In this document: positions 6,814 through 9,367 of the stretch, piece after piece | Numbering within the stretch: position 1 is the stretch's first letter | Layout of the letters: the number at the start of each line of letters is the position of its first letter | From: CAYMUC01 sp964393535 | Lineage (GTDB): Bacteria; Actinomycetota; Acidimicrobiia; Acidimicrobiales; Ilumatobacteraceae | Reading direction: 5' to 3' | Length of the DNA: 9,367 nt | Assembly: GCA_964393535.1 (NCBI GenBank) | Contig: CAYMUC010000107.1 | Span: 1 to 9,367 of the forward strand | The notes under the pieces: model-generated | Databases searched by the model: none | The model's input: the letters and a program-made list of their open reading frames with translations, nothing else | Told to the model about the DNA's origin: nothing | Program-made: the position numbers and the translations under genes

Positions 6814-7331
6814 GCAGGCCCCGTGGATGGCTACCGGCGCGCTTGCCCATGGGCATGCGCGACGACAACATCTTGGCGCGCTTCGTCCAGATGTTGGAGC
6901 AGGTCGCCGAACCGGTGCAGCAACGCATCGACCAGTTGCCCCATCTCGCTGATGCGTCGGTGACGCCCCTGCCCATGCTGCCGTGGCTGGCGGCCATGGT
7001 CGGAGCCGAAGACCTCGAGACACTGCCCGACGTCGAGCGTCGCAACTTCGTGCGCCAGGCGGGTCACTTGCTGCAGGGCCGAGGAACCAAGGCCCAGATC
7101 GAAGCCCTCGTGGCGCCCTTCAGTGTCGGTGGATACAGCGTCACCGACGACGGTGGTATCTACCGCGAAGGTGCCGCGCAACCGTGTAACGGCACGGTGT
7201 GGGTCCGGGTCGAGGCGCTTCAGTTCACCAGTCGAGACAATCTCACAAAGATCATCCGCGAGGCGGTCCCCGCTCATTGCGTGGTGTGGTTCCAGATCGG
7301 CGACGAACCGATGGAGGCCTTGGTCCGATGA
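6810..7331 (+). CDS. P2 gpI-like phage tail protein, baseplate wedge
   Basis: This 173-residue protein starts at the GTG at 6810, overlapping the baseplate J stop by 4 nt; AGGTGG at 6797-6802 serves as ribosome binding site. The frame stays open upstream, but that is only the shadow of the baseplate J gene. The diagnostic region is residues 53-100, containing PMLPWLAAMVGAEDL, VERRNFVRQAGHLLQGRGT and KAQIEALV. This is the classic motif of the tail protein I family (TIGR02242-type): a Trp-Leu pair, an Arg-Arg helix, then RGT and a helix. The C-terminal half is beta-rich. The equivalent protein in P2-like tails and CIS baseplates works beside gpJ in the wedge. Here it may replace the second large wedge protein of Afp. 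The small size suggests a minimal version lacking fibre-binding extensions. Confidence 0.88.
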   Translation: MSRPRGWLPARLPMGMRDDNILARFVQMLEQVAEPVQQRIDQLPHLADASVTPLPMLPWLAAMVGAEDLETLPDVERRNFVRQAGHLLQGRGTKAQIEALVAPFSVGGYSVTDDGGIYREGAAQPCNGTVWVRVEALQFTSRDNLTKIIREAVPAHCVVWFQIGDEPMEALVR

Positions 7332-7771
7332 ACTTGATCGCATGTCCCCAGTGCGGCACCCCCAACGACGACCCTCAGGGCCAACGCTCGGGTGAGGCTT
7401 TCTGTTCGGAGTGTGACTACCCCCTGTTCTTCGTGTTCGGGGTCATCCAACACATCGAGGTCGACGAGGACGCCGCCAAGGACCGTCTGCCCGGTGTCGG
7501 TGGGCGTGATCGACGCGTGTGGCAACCCTGCCCGGAGTGTGGGGAGTTGAACCCGCGTGACGGGATCCACTGCCTGCGATGCGGTGCCGTGCTGTTCCGA
7601 CCCGAACCCGAACCCGAGGTGGTCGTCGAAGAAGTGGTCGTGGTCGAGGAGGTTCCCGAAGAGCCCCCCACCCACGAGTGGCGGTGTCCCCGACTGCCGT
7701 GGGCGACGGTGGGGTTCCTGGTCGGAGTTGGCCTCACGCTGGCCACCGTGGCACTGGATTGGATCGGCTGA
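7328..7771 (+). CDS. Double zinc-ribbon protein with acidic linker and C-terminal membrane helix
   Basis: This 147-residue protein starts at the ATG at 7328, overlapping the previous stop (ATGA), with GGAGG at 7313-7317 as ribosome binding site. Two zinc-binding units are visible: CPQC (6-9) with CSEC (26-29), and CPEC (68-71) with CLRC (82-85). Each four-Cys set could bind one Zn. A Val/Glu/Pro-rich acidic linker (92-114) follows, including EPEPEVVVEEVVVVEEVPEE. Cys120 then precedes a predicted transmembrane helix (124-143, WATVGFLVGVGLTLATVAL). There is no N-terminal signal, so it is probably tail-anchored with the ribbons in the cytoplasm. I do not know a characterised homologue. Sitting between baseplate and terminator genes, it could tether the particle to the membrane or sense stress; both ideas are inference. 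It is not a canonical CIS component. Confidence 0.85.
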   Translation: MNLIACPQCGTPNDDPQGQRSGEAFCSECDYPLFFVFGVIQHIEVDEDAAKDRLPGVGGRDRRVWQPCPECGELNPRDGIHCLRCGAVLFRPEPEPEVVVEEVVVVEEVPEEPPTHEWRCPRLPWATVGFLVGVGLTLATVALDWIG

Positions 7772-7774
7772 ACA

Positions 7775-8398
7775 GTGCTGCACCTCGTCGACGAAGCCCT
7801 CACTGCGCATCTGCGCGCCGACGTTCCGCTTGATACGTCCATCGATATCGACTTCTCCTTGCCCGACAAGGAGTGGTCCTCGGCGCTCACCCGTCCGGTG
7901 GTGAACGTCTACCTCTGGGACGTTCAACGCGAGACCAAGGGCAACAAGGGAGGTCTCGAGGAGGTCGTCCGAGACGGCAAGATGGTGCGTCGCCTTCCGT
8001 TGCCGCGCGTTCGCCTCGGGTACTTCGTGTCGGTGTGGGCTGGCGAGGAGAGCGACGAGCACCTGCTCCTCGGCCGGGTCATGCGCAGCGCTCTGCGAGC
8101 CAAGGCGATCGACAACTCGCTCATCCCGCCCGGGCTGGTCGAGCCTGGAACGGGCATCGACCTGAGTCTTGGATCCCAGGACAGGCGGGTGGCGCTGGAT
8201 TTCTGGCGCAACATCGATGGCCGGTTCCGTCCGGGTCTGGAACTCGAGGTCCGACTGTCGGTGGACCTCGGCCTCGAGACCCCGGCGGGTCCCCCGGTGG
8301 AGCGCGTGGACCTCAGTGTGGAGGACACCGAGCGTCCGACTCGGCGGTCGGTGCGGTCGCGAGCATTCGTGGAGGAGCTGCGTCGTGGCGACGGATGA
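7775..8398 (+). CDS. DUF4255 family protein, putative tail terminator (Afp16-like)
   Basis: This 207-residue protein starts at the GTG at 7775, 3 nt after the preceding stop; no good ribosome binding site is seen, so coupled translation is likely. The N-terminal 110 residues show the DUF4255 (Pvc16 N-terminal) pattern: an opening helix (VDEALTAHLRADV), RPVVNVYLWDVQRE (40-53), then LGYFVSVWAGEESDEHLLLG and RVMRSAL (81-107). The remainder is a beta-rich segment (WRNIDGRFRPGLELEVRLSV). In Afp and PVC, protein 16 caps the inner tube and sheath at the end away from the baseplate and sets particle length. The C-terminal TRRSVRSR tail is basic and echoes the RRS motif of the first gene, possibly by chance. 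Its position after the baseplate genes is usual for these loci. Confidence 0.87.
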   Translation: MLHLVDEALTAHLRADVPLDTSIDIDFSLPDKEWSSALTRPVVNVYLWDVQRETKGNKGGLEEVVRDGKMVRRLPLPRVRLGYFVSVWAGEESDEHLLLGRVMRSALRAKAIDNSLIPPGLVEPGTGIDLSLGSQDRRVALDFWRNIDGRFRPGLELEVRLSVDLGLETPAGPPVERVDLSVEDTERPTRRSVRSRAFVEELRRGDG

Positions 8399-8442
8399 CC
8401 GTCGCATCAGTCGTCTCCGCCGCTGCTCCTCGTCGTCCATGA
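8395..8442 (+). CDS. Possible 15-codon mini-ORF between the terminator and membrane genes
   Basis: An ATG at 8395 overlaps the DUF4255 stop (ATGA) and opens a 15-residue frame, MTVASVVSAAAPRRP, that stops at 8440-8442, 16 nt before the next gene. GGAGGAG at 8371-8377 is too far away (17 nt) for an ideal ribosome binding site. The mini-ORF could be a coupling leader that carries ribosomes to the ATG at 8459, or simply chance. It is in a different frame from the downstream gene. Confidence 0.2.
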   Translation: MTVASVVSAAAPRRP

Positions 8443-8458
8443 CCAAGGGTGAGCGGAC

Positions 8459-9367
8459 ATGAGAGCTCGTCTCGACCTCACCGATGTCGATGCCCAGGTG
8501 GGTGTGCCGTTCCTGTTGCGCATCGAGGTGCAGAACGACACCCCCGAGATCCGCGCCGTCTCGGCGCGTGTTCCCCTGCTGCCCGTGTCGGCGTACACCG
8601 TGCGACCCCTCAGCGTGTCGGTGTTCCCCAACGAGTTGACCGAACTCGAGGTGGAGATCACCCTGCCTCATGACACGCCGGCCGGTCCGGACCTCATGGC
8701 GGTCGAGGTGGTCGACGACACCGATGCCGTGGTGCGCCTCGAGTGCACCGTCGACGTGGCACCACGCGACGAACTCGGCCTCAGCCTGTCGCCCAAGGTC
8801 ATCACCGGCGGTTCGAAGGCGGCGATCATCGCCACGGTGTCCAACTGGGGCAACCGTCCCACCGGTGTCAGCGTGAACGCCGCCGACGCCGACAAGAAAC
8901 TGAAATACGTCATCGAACCCCGCAATGCTCAGTTGCAGGGTGGCCAGTCCCAGGCCTTCAAGATCACCGCCAAGGGCCGCCGGCCCTTGCTGGGCGGCTC
9001 GGTGGCACATGCCATCACCGTCACGGCCGAGAGCCGAGCCCAGCGTGAAGTGGCCCCGGCGACGTTCACCTCGAAGCCGAGGGTGTCGCGTGGCGTGTTG
9101 ACCATCCTCATGCTGGCGGGAATCCTCGCCCTGTGGGTCATCGTGTTCTCAGCGGGGTTCCGCGCAGCGCTCTCGGGGCAGAAGGCCTTGAAGTCCGCCC
9201 CCGCGGCCGATTTCTTCCACCTGGGCGTCAAACCCAACCCCACCATCTCCATCGGTCTCATCAAGGGGCGGGTCTACGCTGACTCGGACAACCGTTCGTT
9301 GGCCCGAATGGTGGTCACGGCGTTTCCTCAGGGCACTTCGCGTGCGCCTACGGCGGCCTCCACCGAT
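8459..9367 (+). CDS. Single-pass membrane protein with Ig-like beta domains (3' partial)
   Basis: An open frame begins with the ATG at 8459 and continues for 303 codons to the window edge. An in-frame TGA at 8450-8452 excludes any earlier start; AAGGGTGAG upstream is a weak ribosome binding site. The first ~200 residues resemble two Ig-like/NEW3- or CARDB-type beta-sandwich domains, with phrases such as PFLLRIEVQNDTPE, LPHDTPAGPDLMAVEV and AAIIATVSNWGNRPTGVSV. No signal peptide precedes them. A clear transmembrane helix lies at about 212-234 (GVLTILMLAGILALWVIVF). After it, IGLIKGRVYADSDNRSLARM resembles the start of a carboxypeptidase-regulatory-like domain. Topology is ambiguous because Lys and Arg flank both sides of the helix. 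Its function is not recognised. Following the tail-terminator gene, it may anchor the CIS at the membrane or act at the cell surface. Confidence 0.85.
   Translation, partial: MRARLDLTDVDAQVGVPFLLRIEVQNDTPEIRAVSARVPLLPVSAYTVRPLSVSVFPNELTELEVEITLPHDTPAGPDLMAVEVVDDTDAVVRLECTVDVAPRDELGLSLSPKVITGGSKAAIIATVSNWGNRPTGVSVNAADADKKLKYVIEPRNAQLQGGQSQAFKITAKGRRPLLGGSVAHAITVTAESRAQREVAPATFTSKPRVSRGVLTILMLAGILALWVIVFSAGFRAALSGQKALKSAPAADFFHLGVKPNPTISIGLIKGRVYADSDNRSLARMVVTAFPQGTSRAPTAASTD

Noticed and set aside
8395..8459. Frameshift splitting a longer membrane protein gene
   Set aside because: The 15-residue peptide has no resemblance to a missing N-terminal beta domain, and the ATG at 8459 gives a sensible protein start right after an in-frame stop.
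7274..9010. Long minus-strand open frame (578 codons) across the zinc-ribbon, DUF4255 and membrane genes
   Set aside because: It lies opposite three well-supported plus-strand genes, and its translation is His/Arg/Gly/Asp-rich with no recognisable domain. This is typical of the shadow of GC-rich coding DNA.

Overview
The window is a high-GC (roughly two-thirds G+C by eye), tightly packed, one-direction gene run that encodes most of the baseplate and central spike of a contractile injection system (CIS) of the extracellular/Afp-PVC type. The gene families, their order, frequent GTG starts, 4-nt ATGA/GTGA overlaps and strong C/G preference at third codon positions all suggest an actinobacterium. 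A member of the Acidimicrobiia is possible, but that is a guess from composition only.

Layout, all on the + strand: (1) 1-1890, the 3' part of a very basic, Ser/Arg/Ala/Gly-rich, apparently disordered protein with many RRS motifs and a helical C-terminus; (2) 1895-2548, CIS tube/LysM protein (Afp7-like); (3) 2553-4337, VgrG-like spike (Afp8-like); (4) 4372-4782, gp25-like baseplate wedge (Afp9-like); (5) 4861-6813, baseplate J/gp6-like protein (Afp11-like); (6) 6810-7331, P2 gpI-like tail protein; (7) 7328-7771, a double zinc-ribbon protein with an acidic linker and a C-terminal membrane helix; (8) 7775-8398, DUF4255 tail-terminator-like protein (Afp16-like); (9) 8459 to the window edge, a single-pass membrane protein with Ig-like beta domains, cut off by the 3' edge. 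The only gap of note is 78 nt, between genes 4 and 5. Sheath, tube, tape measure, AAA+ ATPase, PAAR tip and any toxin cargo are not in the window; some presumably lie upstream or downstream.

Together genes 2-6 would build the hub, spike and wedges, and gene 8 would cap the tube/sheath end. Genes 7 and 9 are not standard CIS parts. Both have one predicted membrane helix and flank the DUF4255 gene, so they are the best candidates here for tethering the particle to the cell membrane or regulating it there.

The most unusual sequence signal is in gene 1. Its first 106 visible codons (1-318) all end in G or T, with only four A bases in the first 300 nt. The pattern then switches abruptly to the C-rich codon use seen elsewhere. 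A protein-level repeat about 100 residues long spans this switch, so similar protein segments are written in two different codon styles.
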